Below are positions 14,977-23,144 of a stretch of DNA of 64,000 nt, in pieces. Where the stretch lies: contig CALBGI010000034.1 in the NCBI GenBank assembly GCA_937893675.1, forward strand, positions 24,299 through 88,298, written 5' to 3'. The notes below the pieces were generated by a model, which was given only the letters and a program-made list of their open reading frames with translations, had not been told where the DNA came from and did no database searches. Positions within the stretch are counted from its first letter, which is position 1. Each line of letters begins with the position of its first letter. The position numbers and the translations under genes are program-made. The stretch is from an uncultured Blautia sp. (GTDB lineage: Bacteria; Bacillota; Clostridia; Lachnospirales; Lachnospiraceae).

Positions 14977-15258
14977 TTATTCTTCTTTATCTTCCGGTTC
15001 CTCTGCCATGACTTCCTGATATTTTTCCAGGATCATAAGCTGAATGCGGTCCCGTGTAGCCGAATTGATAGGATGTGCAATATCACGGTATTCGCCATCT
15101 GTCGCTTTGCGGCTCGGCATAGCAATGAACAGTCCCTTTTCCCCTTCAATGACTTTGATGTCATGCACCACAAACTCATCGTCTATGGTGACGGAAACAA
15201 CTGCTTTCATTTTCCCCTCTTTTGCTACCTTTCTCACACGTACATCCGTAATATTCAT
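14977..15258 (-). CDS. spoVG: SpoVG regulatory RNA-binding protein
   Basis: A 93-residue cytoplasmic protein of full family length. It begins MNITDVRVRKVAKEGKMKA and contains GLFIAMPSRKATDGEYRDIAHPI, the most conserved SpoVG segment. In Firmicutes SpoVG affects septation, sporulation and surface or virulence gene expression and binds nucleic acid. GGAGAG precedes the ATG. It has its own -10 (TATAAT at 15288-15293) and a terminator, so it is probably monocistronic although the glg operon lies just upstream. Confidence 0.96.
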   Translation of the reverse strand: MNITDVRVRKVAKEGKMKAVVSVTIDDEFVVHDIKVIEGEKGLFIAMPSRKATDGEYRDIAHPINSATRDRIQLMILEKYQEVMAEEPEDKEE

Positions 15259-15287
15259 TCTCTCCTGCCCCTTTCCTTTTGCCTTGT

Positions 15288-15293
15288 ATTATA
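15288..15293 (-). promoter_or_regulatory. Putative spoVG -10 element
   Basis: TATAAT lies 30 bp before the start codon. No good -35 is visible at the expected spacing, so activator or alternative sigma dependence is possible. In Bacillus spoVG uses sigma-H, but I do not see a clear sigma-H element here. Confidence 0.4.
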
Positions 15294-15300
15294 TTTGGAA

Positions 15301-15336
15301 AATGTGCCCTCCGCATCTTCTCATGCGGAAAGCCCT
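15301..15336 (-). other. Hairpin between glgD and spoVG
   Basis: CCGCAT and ATGCGG form a 6-bp stem, extendable with wobble pairs, immediately after the glgD stop codon. Only a short U-run (ATTTT) follows several bases later, so it may be a weak glg terminator. Confidence 0.4.
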
Positions 15337-16455
15337 TTATAATACATAACGCTCATTTTTTTCTACGACGATTTTTACCCCATCCTCGCCGCAGTAATAA
15401 GAATTCGCCCGAATGGTGTCCCTGCTCTCCACAATACAGTTCTCAATATGGGTATTATCCCCCAGATATACATCATTCAGGATCACTGAATTCTTGATCA
15501 CGCAATTATTCCCCACAAAAACATCTTTAAACAGTACGGAATTCTCCACAGTACCATTGATGATACAGCCGCTGGAGATCAGACTGTTTTTCACATTGGC
15601 TCCGGGATTATATTTCGCCGGAGGAAGGTCATCGATCTTCGTCTTGATAAACGGCTCCTGCTTAAAGAAATAGTTGCGGATCTCCGGCTCCAGAAATGCT
15701 AGGTTCGTCCTGTAATAGGATTCCGCGGTGGAAATGTTGCTCCAGTACGTATCGATCTTGTAACCGTAAATGCGCTTCAGGTTCTTGTAGCGGATCAGAA
15801 TGTCCTTGACAAAATCATTGCGCCCCTCCTGCGCTGCCCGCTCGATCATCTCAATGAGCTGTCTTCTGCGGATCACGTAAATCCCCGTAGAAATCGTATT
15901 ATAGTGAGAAACAATCGGCTTCTCCTCAAATTCCTCAATGCGGCAGTCCTCATTCATGCGGAGTACGCCGAACCGCTCCACCTCGTTCTGATCTCTGCAG
16001 GTCGTGCATACCACTGTGATATCCGCGCGTTTTGCAATGTGATACTCCAGAACCTTGTTGTAGTCAAGCTTATAAATACCATCGCCGGAAGCGATCACAA
16101 CATAGGGCTCATGGCTGTTTTTGAGAAATGTGAGATTCTGATAAATCGCGTCCGCGGTTCCCCGGTACCAGAGGCTGTTCTCTTTCGTGATCGTGGGCGT
16201 AAATACATAGAGGCCGCCCTGTTTGCGTCCAAAATCCCACCACTTGGAGGAACTCAGATGCTCATTCAGAGAACGGGCGTTATACTGTGTAAGGACCGCC
16301 ACCTTTTGAATATGGGAATTCGCCATATTGCTCAGCGCAAAATCAATGCTGCGATAGCTGCCTGCAACAGGCATTGCCGCGATTGCTCTTTTATTTGACA
16401 ATTCTCTCATCCGATTGTTGTTTCCGCCTGCCAAAATAATGCCGATTGCTCTCAT
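15337..16455 (-). CDS. glgD: GlgD, non-catalytic-type ADP-glucose pyrophosphorylase subunit
   Basis: A 372-residue nucleotidyltransferase homologue with an N-terminal Rossmann-like domain and C-terminal left-handed beta-helix hexapeptide repeats (VKNSLISSGCIINGTVENS region). The pyrophosphorylase motif is degenerate (GGNNNRMRELSNKRA instead of GGxGxRLxxLTxxRAKPA), as is usual for GlgD. In Firmicutes GlgD pairs with GlgC and raises its activity in making ADP-glucose for glycogen. Its ATG overlaps the glgC stop codon by four bases (ATGA), showing translational coupling in one operon. Confidence 0.95.
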   Translation of the reverse strand: MRAIGIILAGGNNNRMRELSNKRAIAAMPVAGSYRSIDFALSNMANSHIQKVAVLTQYNARSLNEHLSSSKWWDFGRKQGGLYVFTPTITKENSLWYRGTADAIYQNLTFLKNSHEPYVVIASGDGIYKLDYNKVLEYHIAKRADITVVCTTCRDQNEVERFGVLRMNEDCRIEEFEEKPIVSHYNTISTGIYVIRRRQLIEMIERAAQEGRNDFVKDILIRYKNLKRIYGYKIDTYWSNISTAESYYRTNLAFLEPEIRNYFFKQEPFIKTKIDDLPPAKYNPGANVKNSLISSGCIINGTVENSVLFKDVFVGNNCVIKNSVILNDVYLGDNTHIENCIVESRDTIRANSYYCGEDGVKIVVEKNERYVL

Positions 16456-17729
16456 GCCTGCTCACCATCCTTTGCTCTGATCACCTGTCCGCCTGCAAGA
16501 ACTCCATCCGGATAGTCCGCCAGCGTTGTCACGCCGGAAACAGCTGTGTTTCTTCCAATTTTTACATTGGACGGGATTACGCTCTTCTCACCCACGGTAG
16601 CAATACCGAAAGCATATACGGAAGGTTTGTACACATTCTCGGCCTCCTCGCCAAATCCGAGGATCACATGGCTGCCGATCACCACATCCTCCGCCACGAT
16701 CGCCTTATCCATGACCACATCTTCACCCACAATGGAATTCCGCATGATAATGGAATCTCTGATGACACTGCCTTTTCCGATCACCACGTTCGGGCCGATC
16801 ACAGAATTATGTACTTCGCCATAAATCTCCGCGCCCTCACCGATGATGCATCTGTCTGTCACTGCTTCGGCGGAAATGTACTGGGGCGGAATAATATCCC
16901 CTTTTGTATAAATTTTCCAGAATTCTTCATAAAGATTAAATTCCGGAATAATGTCAATGAGCTCCATGTTGGCTTCCCAGTAGGAGCCAAGGGTTCCCAC
17001 GTCCTTCCAGTAGCCGTTGTACTCATAGGCAAACAGGCGCTCTCCTTTTTCTTTGCACCAGGGAAGAATATGTTTGCCAAAATCACAGCCGTTCTGATCC
17101 TTCAGCGCAATCAGAGCCTCTTTCAGTATCGGCCAGCTGAAAATATAGATTCCCATGGAGGCCAGATTGCTGCTGGGCTTCTCCGGTTTTTCCTCAAACA
17201 TGGTAATACGTCCGGTATCATCCGTCACCATAATGCCGAAGCGGCTGGCTTCTTCCATGGGAACCGGCATACAGGCAATGGTAATATCTGCTTTATTCGC
17301 TTTGTGGAAATCCAGCATCACCTCATAATCCATCTTGTAGATGTGATCGCCGGAGAGAATCAGTACGTAATCCGGATTATACTGCTCCATATAATCCAGA
17401 TTCTGGTAAATCGCATTCGCTGTTCCCGTGTACCATTCACTGCTGGAGCTCTTCTCATAAGGAGGCAGCACGGTTACACCGCCTTCATTTCTGTCCAGAT
17501 CCCACGGAATCCCGATTCCGATATGGGTATTCAGACGGAGCGGCTGATACTGGGTCAGCACTCCCACGGTGTCAATTCCGGAATTAATACAGTTGCTCAA
17601 AGGAAAATCGATAATACGATATTTTCCTCCAAAGGACACTGCCGGTTTGGCTACCTTTTCGGTAAGGACTCCAAGTCTGCTGCCCTGCCCTCCAGCCAGA
17701 AGCATGGCAATCATTTCCTTTTTGATCAT
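16452..17729 (-). CDS. glgC: Glucose-1-phosphate adenylyltransferase GlgC
   Basis: A 425-residue cytoplasmic enzyme that makes ADP-glucose from ATP and glucose-1-phosphate, the committed step of bacterial glycogen synthesis. The catalytic motif is nearly intact: LLAGGQGSRLGVLTEKVAKPAV at residues ~10-30, then IIDFPLSNC and LILSGDHIYKMDY. The C-terminus is a hexapeptide-repeat beta-helix. It is the first gene of a glgC-glgD operon. GAGAGGTG precedes the ATG. The glycogen synthase, branching and phosphorylase genes are not in the window. Confidence 0.97.
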   Translation of the reverse strand: MIKKEMIAMLLAGGQGSRLGVLTEKVAKPAVSFGGKYRIIDFPLSNCINSGIDTVGVLTQYQPLRLNTHIGIGIPWDLDRNEGGVTVLPPYEKSSSSEWYTGTANAIYQNLDYMEQYNPDYVLILSGDHIYKMDYEVMLDFHKANKADITIACMPVPMEEASRFGIMVTDDTGRITMFEEKPEKPSSNLASMGIYIFSWPILKEALIALKDQNGCDFGKHILPWCKEKGERLFAYEYNGYWKDVGTLGSYWEANMELIDIIPEFNLYEEFWKIYTKGDIIPPQYISAEAVTDRCIIGEGAEIYGEVHNSVIGPNVVIGKGSVIRDSIIMRNSIVGEDVVMDKAIVAEDVVIGSHVILGFGEEAENVYKPSVYAFGIATVGEKSVIPSNVKIGRNTAVSGVTTLADYPDGVLAGGQVIRAKDGEQA

Positions 17730-17772
17730 ATAATCACCTCTCGTTAGCTATACATGATGTTATCACGTCACT

Positions 17773-17801
17773 AGTATAACACATCGCAAAGTATTAGTGA
17801 A
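17773..17801 (-). promoter_or_regulatory. glgC-glgD promoter
   Basis: Minus-strand TTCACT (17796-17801), 17-bp spacer, TATACT (17773-17778), 44 bp before the glgC start. Confidence 0.65.
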
Positions 17802-18096
17802 CAATTTTTACAATAATTTTGCCTTAATTTTTGCTTTTTTATCTTTATTGCACATCTCTTTTTACGTACTCTTAACACTTCCGCTCTCATTTTTAGGTAT
17901 TATGTACAGTTCATCATCTGTTTTTTATCGTATTTTGTCGTTTTTTGTCTATTGTGCACCGCAAAAGAACCCTTTTCCATTTCTTCATTTCATGGTATTA
18001 TAAAATCGTTAAACAGGTTCCGGCTGCACAGCGCTGCGTCCTTGGACAAAATACTGCTGCAGCACGAATTTATTTCAAAAGATAGGAGATTTCCAT
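17802..18096. other. AT-rich gap between divergent glgC and murC
   Basis: Apart from the glgC promoter, this stretch is pyrimidine- and AT-rich. A possible murC promoter is TTTCCA, 16-bp spacer, TATTAT ending near 18001. No RNA gene, repeat or small ORF with a ribosome binding site is convincing. Confidence 0.4.
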
Positions 18097-19476
18097 ATGT
18101 ATCAGATAGACTTTCACAAACCGCTTCATATCCATTTTATCGGTATCGGCGGCATCAGTATGAGCGGCCTGGCCGAAATCCTTCTCGAAGAGCATTTTCT
18201 GGTTTCCGGTTCTGACGCAAAGGAGAGCCCGCTTACCAAAGCGCTGGAAGCACGCGGCGCCAAAATATTTTACGGACAGCGCGCTTCCAATATCAGCGAC
18301 GAGGTAGAGGTGGTTGTGTACACGGCTGCCATCCATCCGGAAAACCCGGAATTCGCCCGCGCAAAAGAGCTCCGGCTTCCCATGCTCACCAGAGCGGAGC
18401 TTCTGGGCCAGATCATGCGCAACTATGAGACATCCATCGCGGTTGCCGGAACCCACGGCAAAACCACAACGACCTCCATGGTATCCCACATCCTCCTTGC
18501 CGGAGACTGTGATCCCACCATCAGCGTAGGCGGCATCCTTCCTGCCATCGGCGGGAATATCCGCGTAGGCCGCTCCGAAACCTTCGTCACAGAAGCCTGC
18601 GAGTACACCAACAGTTTTCTCAGCTTTTTCCCAAAAATCAGCATCATCCTGAACATCGATGCTGATCATCTGGACTTTTTCAAGGACATTGACGACATCC
18701 GCAGCTCTTTCCGCCGTTTTGCAGAACTCCTTCCCAAGGACGGCACGCTGATCATCAACGCGGATACGCCAAAATACGAAGAAATCACCAAAAATCTGCC
18801 CTGCCGCGTCATTACATACGGTCTCACTGCAGACGCGCAGTATCAGGCCAGAGACATCACATACGACAAATACGGACATGCTTCCTTTACGGTTTACAAA
18901 GACGGCTTCAAAGCCGGCAGCTATTATCTGAAGGTTCCCGGCATCCACAACGTCTCCAACGCACTGGCTGCCATCGCGCTGGGTGAACTTTTGGGGCTTT
19001 CCGCAGACACGATCGTCAAAGGTCTGGGAAGCTTTACCGGCACAGACCGCCGCTTCCAGTATAAAGGCGAGGTTGGCGGAATTACCATTATCGACGACTA
19101 CGCCCACCATCCAACAGAAATCGAGGCCACACTCCACGCTGCCGCCAATTATCCACACCGCAAAGTATGGTGTGTTTTCCAGCCGCACACCTACACCCGC
19201 ACCAAAGCGCTGCTTCCGGAATTTGCCAAAGCGCTCACCCTGGCAGACCATGTAGTCCTTGCAGATATTTACGCTGCCCGCGAGCAGAATACCATCGGCA
19301 TTTCCTCGGAAGATCTGCAGAAACTGATCCAGGAAGCCGGCACTCCCTGTGAATATTTCCCCACCTTCGACGAAATCGAAAACTTTTTATTAAAAAGTTG
19401 TACACAGGGCGATTTGTTGATAACTATGGGTGCGGGAGACGTTGTAAACATTGGAGAACACCTTCTCGGAAATTAG
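18097..19476 (+). CDS. murC: UDP-N-acetylmuramate--L-alanine ligase MurC
   Basis: A 459-residue cytoplasmic Mur ligase that adds L-Ala to UDP-MurNAc. It has the N-terminal GIGGISMSGLA dinucleotide-like loop, the ATP-binding GTHGKTTTTSM loop (~117-127), EACEYTNSFL, the Mur-ligase HPTEIEAT segment and a C-terminal domain with GAGDV. AGGAG lies eight bases before the ATG. It is not in a division/cell-wall cluster; the next plus-strand genes are replication genes. Its TAG stop codon lies inside the first of two 25-bp repeats carrying DnaA boxes. Confidence 0.97.
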   Translation: MYQIDFHKPLHIHFIGIGGISMSGLAEILLEEHFLVSGSDAKESPLTKALEARGAKIFYGQRASNISDEVEVVVYTAAIHPENPEFARAKELRLPMLTRAELLGQIMRNYETSIAVAGTHGKTTTTSMVSHILLAGDCDPTISVGGILPAIGGNIRVGRSETFVTEACEYTNSFLSFFPKISIILNIDADHLDFFKDIDDIRSSFRRFAELLPKDGTLIINADTPKYEEITKNLPCRVITYGLTADAQYQARDITYDKYGHASFTVYKDGFKAGSYYLKVPGIHNVSNALAAIALGELLGLSADTIVKGLGSFTGTDRRFQYKGEVGGITIIDDYAHHPTEIEATLHAAANYPHRKVWCVFQPHTYTRTKALLPEFAKALTLADHVVLADIYAAREQNTIGISSEDLQKLIQEAGTPCEYFPTFDEIENFLLKSCTQGDLLITMGAGDVVNIGEHLLGN

Positions 19477-19494
19477 TTATCCACATTATCCACA
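19470..19494 (+). repeat. 25-bp direct repeat, copy 1
   Basis: AAATTAG followed by two TTATCCACA boxes is repeated without mismatch at 19637-19661, with starts 167 bp apart. This copy contains the murC stop codon. Confidence 0.9.
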
Positions 19495-19636
19495 TGCTTA
19501 TGCACATTTTAACAGCAAAAAGCATGTGGATTTTTTTGTGCATAACCTGCTTTACATAATTCGACACCAGGCTTCGACAGATTTAACGGTTTCTTAACGT
19601 TATTCGCGATTCTGACATTTTTTTGCAATTTCTGTC

Positions 19637-19661
19637 AAATTAGTTATCCACATTATCCACA
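19637..19661 (+). repeat. 25-bp direct repeat, copy 2
   Basis: Identical to 19470-19494; carries two abutting perfect DnaA boxes and lies about 70 bp before the dnaD -10 element. Confidence 0.9.
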
Positions 19662-19724
19662 CTTTCCACAGGGCTTTTTTGTGGATATTTGGAAAGAAAC
19701 AGGCTATTCCTTTTTAAAAAGGGT

Positions 19725-19735
19725 TGTGCTATAAT
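19725..19735 (+). promoter_or_regulatory. Extended -10 promoter of dnaD
   Basis: TGTGCTATAAT gives an extended -10 (TGC plus TATAAT at 19730-19735) 44 bp before the dnaD ATG; the -35 (TTCCTT) is weak. The last DnaA box ends about 40 bp upstream, a position from which bound DnaA could affect polymerase. Confidence 0.65.
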
Positions 19736-19778
19736 CCAAATTACTAATTCAAACCATTGGGAAAGTGAGTTATCTTAC

Positions 19779-20873
19779 ATGAACATGATCACCCTTCAAA
19801 ATTCCTCTCAGACAGAGGTTACCATATTATCCAACCGATTTATTGACGCCTATATGCCTGAGGCCAATGGCGAATTTGTCAAGGTTTACATTTACCTGCT
19901 GCGGATCCTCGCCAATGTGCCGGCATCTTTTTCCCTGGAAGCCATGGCTGACCGCCTGCTCTGCACAGAGCGGGATATTTGCCGGGCTCTGAAATACTGG
20001 GAAAAGTCCGGGCTCATGACCCTGCAGTTTGACGCTTCCAAAAAACTCTGCGGCATTGTTCTCACCGAAAACGCGCCGTCCGTACAGACCGCCGTGGCGG
20101 CTCCGGCAGCCCCTGAGACCGTACCGGCCGCTTCCTCTTCTTCTGAGACTGCTGCCGCCGTTTCTGCGGACGCGAAGCCCTCCCGCACGGTCCGTCTCAC
20201 TCCCGACCGGATAAAGGAGCTGAAACAGAACGAAGAAATTGTACAGCTGCTCTACATTGCAGAGCAGTATCTGGGCAAAACATTGACTCCCACGGAAATC
20301 CAGAAGATTCTTTTCTTTTATGACGAGCTGAATTTTTCTGCCGACCTGATCGAATATCTTCTGGAATACTGCGTCAGCCGCAATCACAAAAGCATCCGCT
20401 ACATGGAAACCGTAGCGCTGTCCTGGGCCCAGGAGGGTATCACCACCGTACAGATGGCCAAAGAGAACACCTCCCGCTACGCCAAAGAATACTACACCAT
20501 TCTGAAAGCTATGGGCATTACCGGCCGCACCCCCGTGGACGATGAGATTGCGTTTATGGACGTCTGGATGAAAAATTACGGTTTTGATATGCCGCTGATA
20601 CAGGAGGCCTGCAGCCGCACGGTCCTCAAACTGGGGCAGCCCAGCTTCCCCTACGCGGACAAGATTCTTTCCGGCTGGAAGAAGAAAGATGTCCACAGTC
20701 TCGAAGATATCAAACTATTGGATCTGGAACACCAGAAACGGGCGCAGGAACGCCCCAAACAGAACGCAGCTCCCAAAACCGCCAACCGTTTCAACAACTT
20801 CCATCAGCGGGACTATAATTTTGAAGAATATGAAAAACGACTGCTGAATCCGCAGACAGACGAATCAAGATAA
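19779..20873 (+). CDS. dnaD: DnaD-family primosome protein with two DnaD C-domains
   Basis: A 364-residue cytoplasmic protein. Residues ~15-85 form a winged-helix domain (IYLLRILANVPASFSLEAMA...). An Ala/Pro/Ser-rich linker follows (~100-140). Two tandem DnaB_2/DnaD-type helical domains then occur, around 150-225 (LLYIAEQYLGKTLTPTEIQ) and 235-310 (YYTILKAMGITGRTPVDDEI). Bacillus DnaD has only one such C-domain, but double modules are common in Clostridia. It probably remodels DNA and recruits the DnaI loader encoded next. The ATG at 19779 was chosen because GAAAGTGAG precedes it and the promoter lies inside the longer frame. Confidence 0.88.
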   Translation: MNMITLQNSSQTEVTILSNRFIDAYMPEANGEFVKVYIYLLRILANVPASFSLEAMADRLLCTERDICRALKYWEKSGLMTLQFDASKKLCGIVLTENAPSVQTAVAAPAAPETVPAASSSSETAAAVSADAKPSRTVRLTPDRIKELKQNEEIVQLLYIAEQYLGKTLTPTEIQKILFFYDELNFSADLIEYLLEYCVSRNHKSIRYMETVALSWAQEGITTVQMAKENTSRYAKEYYTILKAMGITGRTPVDDEIAFMDVWMKNYGFDMPLIQEACSRTVLKLGQPSFPYADKILSGWKKKDVHSLEDIKLLDLEHQKRAQERPKQNAAPKTANRFNNFHQRDYNFEEYEKRLLNPQTDESR

Positions 20874-20884
20874 GGAGGCCCGTT

Positions 20885-21871
20885 GTGCCTTTACAAAATT
20901 TTCAGTACGAAATCATTATGAGAGAATACAGCCGCAGGCAGACCCGGAACCGGCAGATCCTGGAGGAACGCCGCCAGGATGTTTACCGCCAGATTCCCCG
21001 GCTTGCCGAAATCGACAGAGAGGTGGCTGCCTTAAGCGCCGCAAAAGCCCGCGCCCTCCTTCTGGGAGATACGGAAGATCCGGGCGATCTGCGCGCGGCC
21101 ATCGCGAAGCTTTCCGGCGAGCGCGTCTCCCTTCTGGCCATGAAGGGGTATCCCGCAGATTATCTGGAAGAGCCTTACGACTGTCCGCTTTGTCAGGACA
21201 CCGGCTATATCGGAAGCAAAAAATGCTCCTGTTTCAAAAAAGCAGAGATCGAACTTCTCTACACACAATCCAATCTCACCGATATTTTAAAGAAAGAAAA
21301 TTTTGACCACTTTTCATTTGACTATTATTCTGATACAATAATAAACGAAACCACGGGACTGTCCTCTCTGGAGACAGCCCGGCGCGCATATAACACAGCA
21401 TGGAATTTTGTAAAAGGCTTCGATGACTCCTTCGAGAATCTTTTTCTCTACGGAGACACCGGCGTGGGCAAGACATTTCTTTCCCACTGTATTGCCCGCG
21501 AACTGATCCAGACCTCCCACTGTGTTCTCTACTTTTCCGCTTTTGACTTTTTTGATATGCTGGCGGGAAGTACCTTTTCCAAAGAGAACCGCAATGGAGA
21601 CGAGGAGCTTCTCTATGACTGTGATCTTCTGATTATTGACGATCTGGGAACCGAACTGACCAACAGCTTTGTATCTTCCCAGTTGTTTTTGTGCGTCAAT
21701 GAGCGGATCATGCGCCGGAAATCCACCCTGATTTCCACGAACCTTACTCTGGAGAAATTCTCCGATACATATTCCGAGCGAACCTTTTCCCGTATTGCCA
21801 GCAGTTATCAGATGCTGAAGCTTATCGGCAAGGATATTCGACTTCAGAAATTATTTTTAGGAGGAAAATAA
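20885..21871 (+). CDS. dnaI: DnaI/DnaC-type replicative helicase loader ATPase
   Basis: A 328-residue AAA+ ATPase that loads the replicative helicase. The N-terminal half carries a zinc-binding segment CPLCQDTG...CSC near residues 100-115, typical of Bacillus DnaI. Walker A is GDTGVGKT (~190), Walker B is LLIIDDLG (~248), and the arginine-finger/sensor region has STNLTLE. The start is a GTG preceded by AAGGAGG six bases upstream. It lies 11 bases after dnaD and three bases before prs, so dnaD-dnaI-prs form one operon downstream of the DnaA-box cluster. Confidence 0.93.
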   Translation: MPLQNFQYEIIMREYSRRQTRNRQILEERRQDVYRQIPRLAEIDREVAALSAAKARALLLGDTEDPGDLRAAIAKLSGERVSLLAMKGYPADYLEEPYDCPLCQDTGYIGSKKCSCFKKAEIELLYTQSNLTDILKKENFDHFSFDYYSDTIINETTGLSSLETARRAYNTAWNFVKGFDDSFENLFLYGDTGVGKTFLSHCIARELIQTSHCVLYFSAFDFFDMLAGSTFSKENRNGDEELLYDCDLLIIDDLGTELTNSFVSSQLFLCVNERIMRRKSTLISTNLTLEKFSDTYSERTFSRIASSYQMLKLIGKDIRLQKLFLGGK

Positions 21872-21874
21872 AAC

Positions 21875-23056
21875 ATGGCACAGGCAACTACAAAAAATCT
21901 GGCAACCCTTCCTTTTGGACGACTGGGATTAATTCCCCTGAAAAGCTGTGAAACTCTTGGCGACAAGGTAGACCAGTGGCTTGTCAAATGGCGCAGCGAA
22001 CGCTCTCATTCCGAGCTGGATTCCGTTGCTTTTGAAGGATATCAGCGGGATTCCTACAAAATTTCCGCAAGCATTCCCCGTTTCGGGTCCGGCGAGGGCA
22101 AATGTACCATCTCCGAATCTGTCCGCGGCGATGATCTCTATCTCATGGTGGATGTATGCAACTACAGCATCAGCTATCCCATCGGCCAATATACAAACTT
22201 TATGTCACCGGATGACCATTTTCAGGATTTAAAAAGAGCCATTGCAGCGATCGGCGGCAAGGCACGCCGTATCAATGTGATCATGCCGTATCTCTACGAG
22301 AGCCGTCAGAGCAAGCGCACCGGCAGAGAGTCCCTGGACTGCGCAACCGCCCTGCAGGAGCTGATCTCCATGGGTGTGGAGAATATCATCACCTTCGACG
22401 CGCACGATGCCCGGATCCAGAATGCGACACCGCTTCACGGCTTCGAGACGGTACAGCCTTCCTACCAGTTCATCAAGGCGCTCTTAAACCACGAAGAAGG
22501 ACTGCGCATTGACAATGAGCATTTCGCCATCATCAGCCCGGATGAGGGAAGTATGAGCCGTGCCATTTATCTGGCCAACGTCCTCGGCGTTGACATGGGC
22601 ATGTATTACAAACGTCTGGACTATTCCAGATTCATCAATGGACGCCATCCTCTGGCTGCCTATGAGTTCCTTGGTCCGGACGTAAAAGGCAAAGACATGA
22701 TCTTGGTGGACGACATGATCTCCTCCGGAGATACCATTCTCCAGACCGCTTCTCTTCTGAAAGAACGCGGCGCAGGACGTATCTATATCTGCTCAACCTT
22801 CGGTCATTTCACTGATGGTCTGGAGAAATTTGACAAGGCTCACGCTGCAGGCGCCTTCGACAAGATGCTTACCACGAACCTGGTTTACCAGACTCCGGAG
22901 CTTCTCGCGAAGCCTTACTATATTTCCTGCGATATGAGCAAATACATTGCGCTGATCATCGACACTCTGAACCACGATCTGTCTGTAAGCTATCTGCTGA
23001 ATCCTGTGGACAGGATCAAGAAGTGCGTGGAGAAATATATGTCTCAATATAAATAA
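21875..23056 (+). CDS. prs: Ribose-phosphate pyrophosphokinase
   Basis: A 393-residue enzyme that converts ribose-5-phosphate and ATP to PRPP, the precursor for nucleotides, histidine and tryptophan. It has the PRPP-binding loop MILVDDMISSGDTI (residues ~270-283) and an upstream segment with INVIMPYLYESRQSKR matching the PRPP synthetase catalytic flexible loop. It is about 80 residues longer than classical Prs (~310-315), with an N-terminal extension and an insertion, as seen in other Clostridia. AGGAGG overlaps the last codons of dnaI. A large hairpin terminator follows. Confidence 0.93.
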   Translation: MAQATTKNLATLPFGRLGLIPLKSCETLGDKVDQWLVKWRSERSHSELDSVAFEGYQRDSYKISASIPRFGSGEGKCTISESVRGDDLYLMVDVCNYSISYPIGQYTNFMSPDDHFQDLKRAIAAIGGKARRINVIMPYLYESRQSKRTGRESLDCATALQELISMGVENIITFDAHDARIQNATPLHGFETVQPSYQFIKALLNHEEGLRIDNEHFAIISPDEGSMSRAIYLANVLGVDMGMYYKRLDYSRFINGRHPLAAYEFLGPDVKGKDMILVDDMISSGDTILQTASLLKERGAGRIYICSTFGHFTDGLEKFDKAHAAGAFDKMLTTNLVYQTPELLAKPYYISCDMSKYIALIIDTLNHDLSVSYLLNPVDRIKKCVEKYMSQYK

Positions 23057-23070
23057 AATCCCGCAGATAA

Positions 23071-23140
23071 AAAGGGAGCTGCCGCAAATTGTGCTCCGGC
23101 GCTGCATTGCCGGAGTGCAAATTTTCGACAGCTCTTTCTC
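23071..23140. terminator. Terminator between convergent prs and the SbcC-like gene
   Basis: GAGCTG and CAGCTC form the outer stem, and GCTCCGGC pairs with GCCGGAGT inside; TTTCTCTGTTTT follows on the plus strand. Both flanking genes converge here, so it may act in both directions. Confidence 0.75.
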
Positions 23141-23144
23141 TGTT

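Larger units (their letters stand above)
19470..19688. promoter_or_regulatory. DnaA-box cluster between murC and dnaD
   Basis: Four perfect TTATCCACA boxes occur as two tandem pairs (19477-19485, 19486-19494, 19644-19652, 19653-19661). Two more boxes match TTATGCACA (19498-19506 on plus; 19537-19545 on minus). Near matches are ATATCCACA (19680-19688, minus), AAATCCACA (19525-19533, minus) and CTTTCCACA (19662-19670). Six consensus sites in about 210 bp is far above chance. DnaA would be expected to bind here, either to regulate dnaD-dnaI or to titrate DnaA. This is not next to dnaA, so I do not call it the origin. Confidence 0.85.

Noticed and set aside
18070..19251. 393-codon minus-strand frame
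   Set aside because: Antisense to murC, which is complete and conserved.
19470..19688. Chromosomal origin of replication
   Set aside because: DnaA boxes are dense, but dnaA, dnaN and a clear AT-rich unwinding region are not here; kept as a DnaA-binding regulatory or titration cluster.
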